The notes beneath the pieces are model-generated. The model saw only the letters and a list, made by a program, of their open reading frames with translations, was not told where the DNA came from and did no database searches. A stretch of DNA of 64,000 nt, from contig JAGNIU010000017.1 of assembly GCA_018000995.1 (NCBI GenBank), positions 1 to 64,000 of the forward strand, read 5' to 3'. Positions 47,301-54,334 of the stretch are shown here, in pieces (the first letter of the stretch is position 1; the number at the start of each line of letters is the position of its first letter). The translations under genes were made by a program, and so were the position numbers. This DNA comes from Bacteroidia bacterium (GTDB lineage Bacteria; Bacteroidota; Bacteroidia; B-17B0; Aurantibacillaceae).

Positions 47301-48428
47301 ATGAAATTAAAAGCACTTCTTGTTTTATTTATTGTTACATTTTTATGTAGTGGGAAACTCTTTTCTCAAAACACCACCTACTCTCTTATTGTTATTCACT
47401 ACGATCCTGCTAGTAAAGGCGAATTCAAACAATTAGTTTACAGCTACCGTTTTTTAAATGGTCACTACCAAGGACGCGAAGAACTAATGTCGTTTAAAGG
47501 AAGAGTTAAAGAAGGAAAAACAGAAAAAGATTATATCCGCACCGATTTAGGCACAAACATTCTTTACAAAAACCGTTACCTAATTACAGGCATTGGAAAC
47601 ATTATTGATTTAAAAGAAAAAAAAGTTCTATTCGATCAGAAGGCTAATTTAGTAAGATGCAGTAACGACAGCGCTATTTATTATACTAACGATGCCTTCA
47701 AAGGAAAGTTCTACTCTGTATATAATTTCACAACCAAAACTTATACCGAAGTAAAAGCCTTATTGTTTAAAGCAATGCCCGGACAAGATATTGAGTTCGA
47801 TCGTTCTGTCCAGCCTTATAAATTAAATTTTTATCCTGAAAGTAAACCTAAAGTTGTGTTAAGTAACGATGCAGGTTACGGACAAACTAATACTGAATTA
47901 AAAAAACCGGATGTATCGGTTTGGTGGTTGGATAAAAATAATTTTGTGTATCCAAACTTTAATAAAGACAATACTGAAATTACCTTTGTGAAAGTTAGCA
48001 TCGATACAAAGGCTTCGGTTCCTGTTGGTAAAGCAGCTATCAAACAACAAAACGAAGCAGCGAGTTTTACAAAAATCAGTAAAACCCAAGCACAGTACAA
48101 TTTTGGCGAAAAGAAATTTTTAGTGGATGTAGAGAAAAATACAGTTACTGAAATGCTATTTACAAATCCGGAAAATGGATTTAGCGCTGAATGTAAAACC
48201 AATCCTTACGGACATATCATTAAATTAAACGGGAAAGAAGTAGGTAAATATCATTTTCAGGTTAAAAATTTAAGAACAGAGCAAAACATAGCCGCTATTG
48301 TAAAAGAACTGGTAGTTGGTACTGAATCCTACCAACAAGGACTTTCCGTTTGGAATAACAGCAAACAAGCCTGGGAAAGAGTTGATGCCGAAGAGGTAAT
48401 TGCCTTAATTGGCTGGATAAAAGAATAA
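47301..48428 (+). CDS. Secreted protein, unknown function
   Basis: The frame is open from 47256, but the ATG at 47301 gives a proper signal peptide (MKLKALLVLFIVTFLCSGKL, cut at about FSQ). 375 residues from there. The mature part is beta-rich with repeated short segments (LGTNILYKNRYLITGIGNII, KVLFDQKANLVRCSN, FVYPNFNKDNTEITFVKVS) that look like propeller blades. I do not recognise a family. Possibly co-transcribed with pepA; pdxA follows after 30 bp. Confidence 0.55.
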   Translation: MKLKALLVLFIVTFLCSGKLFSQNTTYSLIVIHYDPASKGEFKQLVYSYRFLNGHYQGREELMSFKGRVKEGKTEKDYIRTDLGTNILYKNRYLITGIGNIIDLKEKKVLFDQKANLVRCSNDSAIYYTNDAFKGKFYSVYNFTTKTYTEVKALLFKAMPGQDIEFDRSVQPYKLNFYPESKPKVVLSNDAGYGQTNTELKKPDVSVWWLDKNNFVYPNFNKDNTEITFVKVSIDTKASVPVGKAAIKQQNEAASFTKISKTQAQYNFGEKKFLVDVEKNTVTEMLFTNPENGFSAECKTNPYGHIIKLNGKEVGKYHFQVKNLRTEQNIAAIVKELVVGTESYQQGLSVWNNSKQAWERVDAEEVIALIGWIKE

Positions 48429-48443
48429 TCCCAAACTTATACG

Positions 48444-48451
48444 TACTTTTG
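48444..48451 (+). promoter_or_regulatory. Possible -7 element upstream of pdxA
   Basis: TACTTTTG matches TAnnTTTG and is 7 bp from the ATG at 48459, but no -33 TTTG at 19-21 bp is visible. Confidence 0.35.
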
Positions 48452-48458
48452 TACCCTC

Positions 48459-49511
48459 ATGTCAGACGAGAAAATTAAAATAGGTATTTCACAAGGTGAC
48501 ATCAACGGCGTTGGTCTTGAAGTTATTTTGAAAACATTAATGGAGCCTTCCCTTATCGAAATCTGTACACCTGTTTTATTCTCTTCACAAAAAACGGTTT
48601 CATATTACCGCAAAGTTTTAGGTCTCGAAGAATTAAATTTTCAAGTCATCCGTGATTTCAATCAATTCAATAATAAAAAAGTAAACCTTTTCAGTTGCTA
48701 CGAAGAAGAAGTAAATATTGAAATGGGAAAACAAAATGAAATTGGCGGCAAGTACGCTTTACTTTCATTAGAAAAAGCAACAGAATCTTTATTCACTAAA
48801 AATATTGATGCTTTAGTTACAGCTCCTATCAACAAACAAAATATACAAGGACCGAATTTTAATTATCCCGGCCACACCGAATATTTAGCTGACAAATTAG
48901 GTGGCGAACCTTTAATGTTATTGTGTTCAGATGAATTAAGAGTGGCTGTTGTAACAGGGCATGTTGCATTAAAAGATGTGTCCGAAAAAATATCTGCAGA
49001 ACAAATCACCAAAAAAATAAATCAATTACATAAATCACTAGTTGAAGATTTCGGAATCCGTAAACCAAAAATTGCAGTGTTAGGATTAAATCCTCATGCC
49101 GGAGATAATGGTGTAATTGGTGATGAGGATAAAAATGTTATTCTTCCTGCCGTTGAAAAAGCTTTTAATGAAAACAAATTAGTTTACGGTCCTTATAGTG
49201 CCGATGGTTTTTTCGGCAACGCTACCTACAAACAATTTGATGGCGTTTTAGCTATGTATCACGATCAAGGATTAGTACCATTTAAAACCCTCTCCTTTAA
49301 TAACGGAGTGAATTTTACAGCGGGCTTAAATTTTGTAAGAACCAGTCCGGACCATGGAACAGGTTTTGATATTGCCGGTAAAAATTTGGCTAACGAAGCT
49401 TCCTTTAAAAAAGCTATCTATACAGCCATCGATGTTTTCAAGAACCGTAAATTATACGGCAAAGTGTACGAAAACCCGCTTCAGCACACCACGATTCGTA
49501 AAGAAAGATAA
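48459..49511 (+). CDS. pdxA: 4-hydroxythreonine-4-phosphate dehydrogenase
   Basis: 350 residues. Starts MSDEKIKIGISQGDINGVGL. Signatures: VTAPINKQNIQ, FNYPGHTEYLADKLGG (conserved His), LGLNPHAGDNGVIGDEDK (metal-binding His), YHDQGLVPFK (metal His) and RTSPDHGTGFDIAGK. It oxidises 4-phosphohydroxy-threonine in pyridoxal 5'-phosphate synthesis. pdxJ is not in the window. The methionine-operon promoter begins 48 bp after its stop. Confidence 0.96.
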   Translation: MSDEKIKIGISQGDINGVGLEVILKTLMEPSLIEICTPVLFSSQKTVSYYRKVLGLEELNFQVIRDFNQFNNKKVNLFSCYEEEVNIEMGKQNEIGGKYALLSLEKATESLFTKNIDALVTAPINKQNIQGPNFNYPGHTEYLADKLGGEPLMLLCSDELRVAVVTGHVALKDVSEKISAEQITKKINQLHKSLVEDFGIRKPKIAVLGLNPHAGDNGVIGDEDKNVILPAVEKAFNENKLVYGPYSADGFFGNATYKQFDGVLAMYHDQGLVPFKTLSFNNGVNFTAGLNFVRTSPDHGTGFDIAGKNLANEASFKKAIYTAIDVFKNRKLYGKVYENPLQHTTIRKER

Positions 49512-49559
49512 GATTTTTCACCCTCTAACTTCTTGGAATACAATTTTAAACCAAAAAAA

Positions 49560-49592
49560 TTTGGAGCTAATTAAAATTATGCCTTATATTTG
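49560..49592 (+). promoter_or_regulatory. Promoter of the met leader
   Basis: TTTG (49560-49563), 21-bp gap, TATATTTG (49585-49592): both boxes match the Bacteroidota consensus. The transcript should begin near 49599, just before the leader's first hairpin. Confidence 0.8.
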
Positions 49593-49600
49593 CCCCAGAT

Positions 49601-49625
49601 TAATTACCCACCTGGTGCGTAATTA
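49601..49625 (+). ncRNA. 5'-terminal hairpin of the met leader
   Basis: TAATTAC/GTAATTA arms with an inner CAC-CTG-GTG stem form a strong hairpin at the very start of the transcript. Its last three bases overlap the 5' strand of riboswitch P1. Confidence 0.55.
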
Positions 49626-49759
49626 GTTTATTAAGAAGTGGCGAGAGAATAGGCTCATTGACCCACTGGCAACCAACTAAAAGTAGCGAGTTTTTATCGA
49701 GCTATTGGAAAACAGGTGCCAACTCCTACTCTGATGAAAAACAGAGGCAAATAAATTAA
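49623..49759 (+). promoter_or_regulatory. SAM-I riboswitch aptamer
   Basis: All SAM-I parts are present: P1 TTAGTTTATT (49623-49632) with AATAAATTAA (49750-49759), ten pairs with one G-U; P2 AGTGG (49637-49641) with CCACT (49663-49667); the invariant CTGGCAACC; a P2-loop TAGG (49650-49653) able to make the pseudoknot with CCTA (49725-49728) in J3/4; P3 through TAGC/GCTA and CCAA/TTGG; the core AGGTGCCAACTCCTAC; and P4 CTCTG/CAGAG (49729-49733/49742-49746). SAM binding stabilises P1. The genes downstream (metX, hom) make the methionine precursor, which fits. P1 ends 10 bases before the leader ORF's ATG, so P1 could control access to that start. Confidence 0.93.
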
Positions 49760-49769
49760 ATACGAAATA

Positions 49770-49892
49770 ATGAAAACAGAAATTCAAAACAAAAAAATCG
49801 GTGGCGGCGTAACCTGCGCTCGTTCTAGTATTAAATCTATTTTCCATCACGCCTTCATGTGTTGTATGTGCTGCTGTTGCTGCATGTGCTAG
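49770..49892 (+). CDS. 40-codon leader peptide with C-terminal Cys/Met run
   Basis: ATG at 49770 and stop TAG at 49890. The peptide starts MKTEIQNKK, has GGGVTCARSS in the middle and SIFHHAFM near the end; its last ten residues are CCMCCCCCMC (eight Cys and two Met). It is 10 bases after the riboswitch P1. Such a cluster of two sulfur amino acids, placed between a SAM riboswitch and met genes, is what a ribosome-mediated sulfur sensor would look like: stalling at Cys codons when Cys-tRNA is short. A metal-binding or toxic micropeptide is the alternative. Too short for a domain search; not a chance run, since eight of ten adjacent codons are TGT/TGC. Confidence 0.75.
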   Translation: MKTEIQNKKIGGGVTCARSSIKSIFHHAFMCCMCCCCCMC

Positions 49893-49901
49893 TGTTTTAA
49901 A

Positions 49902-49963
49902 AACTTTTATCTCAAAAGTTAAAACCCGGCACGCAAGCCCGGGCTTTAGGTGTATTATGCACC
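49902..49963 (+). terminator. Three hairpins after the Cys-rich leader, middle one terminator-like
   Basis: AACTTTT-ATCTC-AAAAGTT (49902-49920); CCCGG(C)/(G)CCGGG (49925-49943), GC-rich but followed only by CTTTAGG, a poor U-tract; GGTGTA-TTA-TGCACC (49949-49963). The middle stem is the best terminator candidate for attenuation. I do not find a clear antiterminator strand in the leader ORF. Confidence 0.45.
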
Positions 49964-49975
49964 ATCAAAAAATTA

Positions 49976-50044
49976 AACCGTAGGATACTTTATTCTATCG
50001 GCTAAAAAAAACAAACTCACTAAGGATAAAGTATCCAACGGGTT
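49976..50044. repeat. Long stem-loop upstream of the 73-residue gene
   Basis: GGATACTTTATTCT (49983-49996) pairs with AGGATAAAGTATCC (50023-50036), 14 pairs with one G-U. Flanking AACCG and ACGG(G)TT extend it to about 20 pairs with an A-A mismatch and one bulge. Loop about 26 nt, A-rich. No T-run follows, so not a terminator. Confidence 0.6.
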
Positions 50045-50067
50045 AAAAACATTTAAAATTTAAAACC

Positions 50068-50289
50068 ATGAACAAAATTAAAATAGATACCAAAACAAAT
50101 TTAATAGGCGACATCAACCACAAAGGGTTTTTAGAGTTGCAATCAGCATACGGCATCGCACAAAGAGGCGGTTCCATTATTTCAAACTTATCAAACAATC
50201 ACGCTAAGCGTATTTCGACTGATGTGAATTTGTTGAGTAAAGATGAAACAAGAAAATTAATTTTTAACGAAACCATTTATAGTAACTAA
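50068..50289 (+). CDS. 73-residue orphan protein in the met operon
   Basis: 73 residues, no signal peptide, basic, mixed alpha/beta. MNKIKIDTKTNLIGDINHKG, then LELQSAYGIAQRGGSIISNL and NLLSKDETRKLIFNETIYSN. It is 2 bp before metX and 176 bp after the leader ORF. I do not recognise a family; it does not resemble a fragment of MetX, MetY or homoserine dehydrogenase. Codon use is like its neighbours, so it is probably a real small gene, perhaps a regulator or subunit in methionine synthesis. Confidence 0.6.
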   Translation: MNKIKIDTKTNLIGDINHKGFLELQSAYGIAQRGGSIISNLSNNHAKRISTDVNLLSKDETRKLIFNETIYSN

Positions 50290-50291
50290 CC

Positions 50292-51350
50292 ATGAGCTCT
50301 AAAACTTTTAAATACAATAAAGTGTTTACGTTAGAAAGTGGTATTTCATTGCCTTCACTTGAAATTGCTTACAATACTTACGGCACACTTAATAAAGAAA
50401 AAAATAATGTTGTTTGGGTAAGCCATGCCCTTACCGCCAACAGCGATGTGTTTGATTGGTGGAAAGGTTTGTTTGGCGACAATGAGTTATATAATCCAAA
50501 CGATTATTTTATTGTTTGTGCTAACAACTTAGGTTCTTGCTACGGAACAACCGGACCATTAAGTATTAATCCGGATACCACTCAACCTTGGTTTAGTTTC
50601 TTTCCGCATATTACTGTTCGTGATCAAGCTAAAACTTTGGATGTGTTACGTCAACATTTAGGCATTGAAAAAATTCATACACTAATTGGCGGTTCTTTGG
50701 GTGGACAAATTGCACAAGAATGGGTTTTTGAAAAACCAACTTTGGTTGAAAATTTAATTATTGTGGCTACGAATGCAAAACATTCTCCTTGGGGTGTTGC
50801 CTTTAATGAATCGCAACGTTTGGCAGTGAAAGCTGACAGAACGTATTATGGGAACAGCGAAGATGGCGGACAAAAAGGACTATCAGCTGCACGCAGCATT
50901 GCCTTGTTGAGTTACAGAAATTACAATACTTATAATGCAACACAACAAGAAACGAATTTGAATAAGGTAAATGATTTTGCTTCTTCTTCTTATCAACGTT
51001 ATCAAGGTGAGAAATTAGTGAAACGTTTCAATGCATACTCGTATGTTCGCTTATCGGAAGCGATGGATTCACACAATGTGGCAAGAAATCGTCATGAAGC
51101 TGTGGAGCATTCTTTAGCAACCATCAAAACAAAAACTTTAGTAGTTGGAATTAGCTCTGATATTTTATTTCCTCCTGCTGAACAACAGTTCTTAGCGAGA
51201 CATATTCCAAATGCTCAATACAGCGAAATTGATTCGTTTTATGGCCATGATGGATTTTTATTGGAAACAAAACAATTAACAGACGTTATCAAACAATTTT
51301 ATTCAACAACAAAAAAAGAAACATTAAAAAATAAATTAGCATTAATATAG
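50292..51350 (+). CDS. metX: Homoserine O-acetyltransferase
   Basis: 352 residues, alpha/beta hydrolase fold. The nucleophile elbow is GGSLGGQIAQEW (Ser), the His-loop is FYGHDGFLLE, and the acid is likely Asp in SSDILFPPAEQQF. The N-terminal ANSDVFDWWKGLFG and NNLGSCYGTTGPLSI blocks match MetX. It acetylates L-homoserine with acetyl-CoA, the first committed step to methionine. hom follows at 2 bp. O-acetylhomoserine sulfhydrylase is not in the window. Confidence 0.95.
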   Translation: MSSKTFKYNKVFTLESGISLPSLEIAYNTYGTLNKEKNNVVWVSHALTANSDVFDWWKGLFGDNELYNPNDYFIVCANNLGSCYGTTGPLSINPDTTQPWFSFFPHITVRDQAKTLDVLRQHLGIEKIHTLIGGSLGGQIAQEWVFEKPTLVENLIIVATNAKHSPWGVAFNESQRLAVKADRTYYGNSEDGGQKGLSAARSIALLSYRNYNTYNATQQETNLNKVNDFASSSYQRYQGEKLVKRFNAYSYVRLSEAMDSHNVARNRHEAVEHSLATIKTKTLVVGISSDILFPPAEQQFLARHIPNAQYSEIDSFYGHDGFLLETKQLTDVIKQFYSTTKKETLKNKLALI

Positions 51351-51352
51351 TT

Positions 51353-52606
51353 ATGGGACAAACATTAAAAATAGGATTATTTGGTTTTGGCTGTGTAGGT
51401 CAAGGCTTATACCACGTATTAAAAAACAGCAAAGGCTTTAAAGCTGATATCGTAAAAATTGTTGTCAAAAATAAAAGCAAAGAAAGACCTTTGGATAAAG
51501 GCGTCTTCACATTCGATAAATACGAGATTTTGGATAATCCCGAAATCAACGTGATCGTTGAATTAATTGATGATGCCGAAGAAGCTTTCAATATTGTGAG
51601 TTATGCTTTAAGTAAAGGCAAACATGTTGTGACTGCCAATAAAAAAATGGTCGCACAACATTTACAAGAACTTTTTGATTTACAACACAAAAACAATGTG
51701 TCGTTATTGTATGAAGCGTCGAGTTGTGGAAGTATTCCAATTATCAGAACATTGGAAGAGTATTTCGATAATGAGCAAATAGAAAAAGTGAGTGGTATTT
51801 TTAATGGGACTACAAATTACATTCTCACAAAAACCATTAACGAAAAACTATCTTATCCTGAAGCCTTAAAACAAGCGCAGGAAAAAGGTTTTGCTGAAAG
51901 TGATCCAACCAATGATGTGGAAGGCTTTGATGCGAAGTTTAAAGCTATCATTATCGCCTTACATGCTTTTGGAATATTTGCTAAGCCTGAAGACGTTTTA
52001 AATATTGGGATTACTACATTACATCCAAATGATATTACTTACGCCAACGAAAAGAATCTGAAAATTAAATTAGTTCCTACAGTTAAAAAATTAAATGACA
52101 AACAGGTTTCTGTTTTTGTATTACCAAAATATGTAAACGCAGATAATCATTTATATAGTGTGGATAATGAATTTAATGGTGTTATTGTTGATGGTGAGTT
52201 CTCCGGTGAACAGTTTTTAAAGGGTAAAGGCGCCGGAGGCCACCCAACAGGAGCTGCAGTTCTTTCTGACATTTCTGCTTTATCATACGGTTATAAATAC
52301 GAATACAAAAAACAGAAACAAAGTCCGCATTTGGAGTTTACGAATGACGTAACCTTAAAAGTTTATTTCCGTTACAATAAACAAACAGACTTGGAGAAAT
52401 TAGATTTCCTAAAAGTGACAGAGCGCTATTCAGGAACAGATTATAATTATGTAGTTGGATATGTTGCCTTAGAAAACATTACTGCTAATAAAGAACACAT
52501 TCTAAAGAACAACTTATTCATTGCTTTAATTGGAGAAGAAATTCAACAAACGTTAAAATCCGAAAAGCAGGAGAAAAAAGGATTATCTTTAAGTATAAAT
52601 GCGTAA
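51353..52606 (+). CDS. hom: Homoserine dehydrogenase
   Basis: 417 residues. Rossmann N-domain GLFGFGCVGQGLYHVL, then VVTANKKMVAQHL, the catalytic-domain signature FNGTTNYILT, and AESDPTNDVEGFDAKFKAII. The C-terminal 60-70 residues (KVTERYSGTDYNYVVGYVAL) may be a small ACT-like regulatory module. It reduces aspartate semialdehyde to homoserine. It overlaps the SGNH hydrolase gene by 8 bp (ATGCGTAA). It is stand-alone, not fused to aspartokinase. Confidence 0.93.
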   Translation: MGQTLKIGLFGFGCVGQGLYHVLKNSKGFKADIVKIVVKNKSKERPLDKGVFTFDKYEILDNPEINVIVELIDDAEEAFNIVSYALSKGKHVVTANKKMVAQHLQELFDLQHKNNVSLLYEASSCGSIPIIRTLEEYFDNEQIEKVSGIFNGTTNYILTKTINEKLSYPEALKQAQEKGFAESDPTNDVEGFDAKFKAIIIALHAFGIFAKPEDVLNIGITTLHPNDITYANEKNLKIKLVPTVKKLNDKQVSVFVLPKYVNADNHLYSVDNEFNGVIVDGEFSGEQFLKGKGAGGHPTGAAVLSDISALSYGYKYEYKKQKQSPHLEFTNDVTLKVYFRYNKQTDLEKLDFLKVTERYSGTDYNYVVGYVALENITANKEHILKNNLFIALIGEEIQQTLKSEKQEKKGLSLSINA

Positions 52607-53279
52607 AACAATTCTGATATTCTTAAGTTGTACAACAGCAATCTTGTTTTTGTGCTTTAAGAATATGGATGAAGGAGTTGTTAAATATGTTGCCCTAGGC
52701 GATTCTTACACAATTGGAACAGGCGCCAACGAAAATGAAGCCTGGCCGGTTTTGTTGACTAAACATTTAAATGATGCGGGTATTAAAACTGAATTAGTAG
52801 CTAATCCTTCTAAGAACGGTTTCAGTACGCAAAATTTAATTGATATGGAGTTGCCAGTTTTTGATAAATCGGGTGCAACTTTTGTTACTTTATTAATTGG
52901 TGTGAATGATTGGGTGCGTGAAGTGAATGCAACAACGTATACCAAAAATCTAATTTATATTCTGGATCACGTTCAAAAAAAGCTCACAAATAAAAACAAT
53001 ATCCTTTTAATTACCATACCCGATTTTGGTGTAACACCACAAGGCGCTTATTTTAGTAACGATAGAGATGTATCAAAAGGAATTACGGAATTCAATAATA
53101 TCATTAAAGCTGAGGCTAAAAAAAGAGGTCTGCCTTTGGTGGATATTTTCGAAATTTCGAAGCAAATGAAGGATAATACAGAGCTAACAGCCAAGGATGG
53201 GCTTCACCCTTCAGCCAAGGAATATGCCATTTGGGAGACCTTAATCCTGCCGGAGGCCAAAAAACTACTCTCAAAATAA
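52599..53279 (+). CDS. Secreted SGNH/GDSL hydrolase
   Basis: 226 residues. N-terminal hydrophobic segment (about 1-21). Catalytic blocks: GDSYTIGTG (block I Ser), LLIGVNDW (Gly/Asn), and DGLHPSAKEY (Asp and His). It is an esterase or acylhydrolase acting at the envelope; substrate unknown. Its overlap with hom puts it in the met operon, although the activity has no obvious methionine role. The his promoter starts 1 bp after its stop. Confidence 0.85.
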   Translation: MRKTILIFLSCTTAILFLCFKNMDEGVVKYVALGDSYTIGTGANENEAWPVLLTKHLNDAGIKTELVANPSKNGFSTQNLIDMELPVFDKSGATFVTLLIGVNDWVREVNATTYTKNLIYILDHVQKKLTNKNNILLITIPDFGVTPQGAYFSNDRDVSKGITEFNNIIKAEAKKRGLPLVDIFEISKQMKDNTELTAKDGLHPSAKEYAIWETLILPEAKKLLSK

Positions 53280-53280
53280 T

Positions 53281-53311
53281 TTTGGACTTTCTAAAAAATA
53301 CAGTACTTTTG
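53281..53311 (+). promoter_or_regulatory. his operon promoter
   Basis: TTTG (53281-53284), 19-bp gap, TACTTTTG (53304-53311): exact match to the Bacteroidota consensus. Start near 53318, a few bases before the leader ATG. Confidence 0.88.
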
Positions 53312-53320
53312 ACAGCACAA

Positions 53321-53398
53321 ATGAAAACAACAGCTCAAATACATCATCATCATACTTACTCCAACAAGGTAAGCGTGGGTGAATTTTGTACTTTATAA
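53321..53398 (+). CDS. His-rich leader peptide (hisL-like)
   Basis: 25 residues: MKTTAQIHHHHTYSNKVSVG and EFCTL, stop TAA at 53396. Four consecutive His codons (CAT, 53342-53353) follow Ile-7. The ORF sits between a perfect promoter and a rho-independent terminator in front of hisG, the arrangement of hisL in enterobacteria. The ATG is about 3-4 bases from the inferred mRNA 5' end, so translation begins almost without a leader. Confidence 0.9.
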   Translation: MKTTAQIHHHHTYSNKVSVGEFCTL

Positions 53399-53455
53399 AG
53401 ACTAATACAAAACTAATTTATACGAAGGCTTACCATTACGGTAAGCCTTTTTTAT
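53355..53455 (+). promoter_or_regulatory. his attenuator with alternative RNA pairing and terminator
   Basis: Segment 1 CTTAC (53355-53359), just after the His codons, can pair with segment 2 GTAAG (53369-53373). Segment 2 as GGTAAGC (53368-53374) can also pair with segment 3 GCTTACC (53428-53434), which is the left arm of the terminator. The terminator itself is AAGGCTTACC/GGTAAGCCTT (53425-53434/53440-53449), loop ATTAC, then TTTTTTATTT. Low His-tRNA: ribosome stalls, masks segment 1, 2 pairs with 3, transcription continues. High His-tRNA: 3 pairs with 4, termination. Confidence 0.88.
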
Positions 53456-53479
53456 TTAACTTAATAACAGCTAAAAAAT

Positions 53480-54334
53480 ATGAAACTAAGAATAGCAATA
53501 CAAAAATCTGGCCGCCTAAGCGAAGAGAGTCTTCGTTTATTAAAAGAATGCGGTATTAATATCAATAATGGTTTAGGAAAACTAAAAACCGAAGCCGATA
53601 ACTTTCCGTTAGAAATATTTTTCTTACGCGATGATGATATTCCACAATATGTTGAAGATGGCGTTGCCGATATTGGCATTGTTGGTGAAAATGTATTGTT
53701 AGAGAAAAACAAACAAGTTAAAACTATTGATCGCTTAGGGTTTGGAAAATGCCGTCTATCTATCGCTTTCCCAAAGGAAAAAAAATACAAATCAGTTAAA
53801 GATTTAAATGGTTTAAGAATAGCAACTACCTACTCTACCATTTTATCAAAATACCTTAAGGAACAAAAAGTAAAAGCGGAAATCCACGAAATAAGCGGCA
53901 GTGTTGAAATTGCACCCGGAATTGGATTGGCAGATGCTATTTGCGATTTAGTAAGTTCAGGAAGTACTTTACTAAGCAATGGTTTGAAAGAGGTTGAAGT
54001 GATTCTAAAATCAGAAGCAGTATTAGTAGCTAGTAAAAAACTAAGTAAAGAAAAAACTGAAATATTAAACAAGTTAATGTTCCGTATTAAAGCTTTGCGA
54101 AGTGCTAAGAGCAATAAATACATTTTACTAAATGCACCGAATAACAAACTAGACGCTATTTGTAAAGTATTACCCGGAATGAAAAGTCCAACTATTTTAC
54201 CTTTGGCAGAAAAAGGCTGGAGTTCTGTTCACTCTGTAGTTGAAGAAAATAAATTTTGGGAAATAATTGAAAAATTGAAATTAAACGGCGCCCAAGGAAT
54301 ACTTGTTGTGCCAATTGAAAAAATGATTTTATAA
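53480..54334 (+). CDS. hisG: ATP phosphoribosyltransferase, long form
   Basis: 284 residues: the catalytic half (about 1-205: IAIQKSGRLSEESLRLLKEC, DDIPQYVEDGVADIGIVGEN, ISGSVEIAPGIGLADAICDL) and a C-terminal ACT-like domain (about 210-284, GMKSPTILPLAEKGWSSVHS, ILVVPIEKMI). The long form does not need HisZ and is feedback-inhibited by histidine through the C-domain. First enzyme of histidine synthesis. 146 bp separate the leader's ATG-to-gene interval from its start; the stop abuts hisD at 1 bp. Confidence 0.96.
   Translation: MKLRIAIQKSGRLSEESLRLLKECGININNGLGKLKTEADNFPLEIFFLRDDDIPQYVEDGVADIGIVGENVLLEKNKQVKTIDRLGFGKCRLSIAFPKEKKYKSVKDLNGLRIATTYSTILSKYLKEQKVKAEIHEISGSVEIAPGIGLADAICDLVSSGSTLLSNGLKEVEVILKSEAVLVASKKLSKEKTEILNKLMFRIKALRSAKSNKYILLNAPNNKLDAICKVLPGMKSPTILPLAEKGWSSVHSVVEENKFWEIIEKLKLNGAQGILVVPIEKMIL

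Noticed and set aside
49354-49626. 90-codon + strand frame covering the end of pdxA and the met promoter
   Set aside because: Overlaps pdxA out of frame and runs through the promoter and first hairpin; no protein signature.
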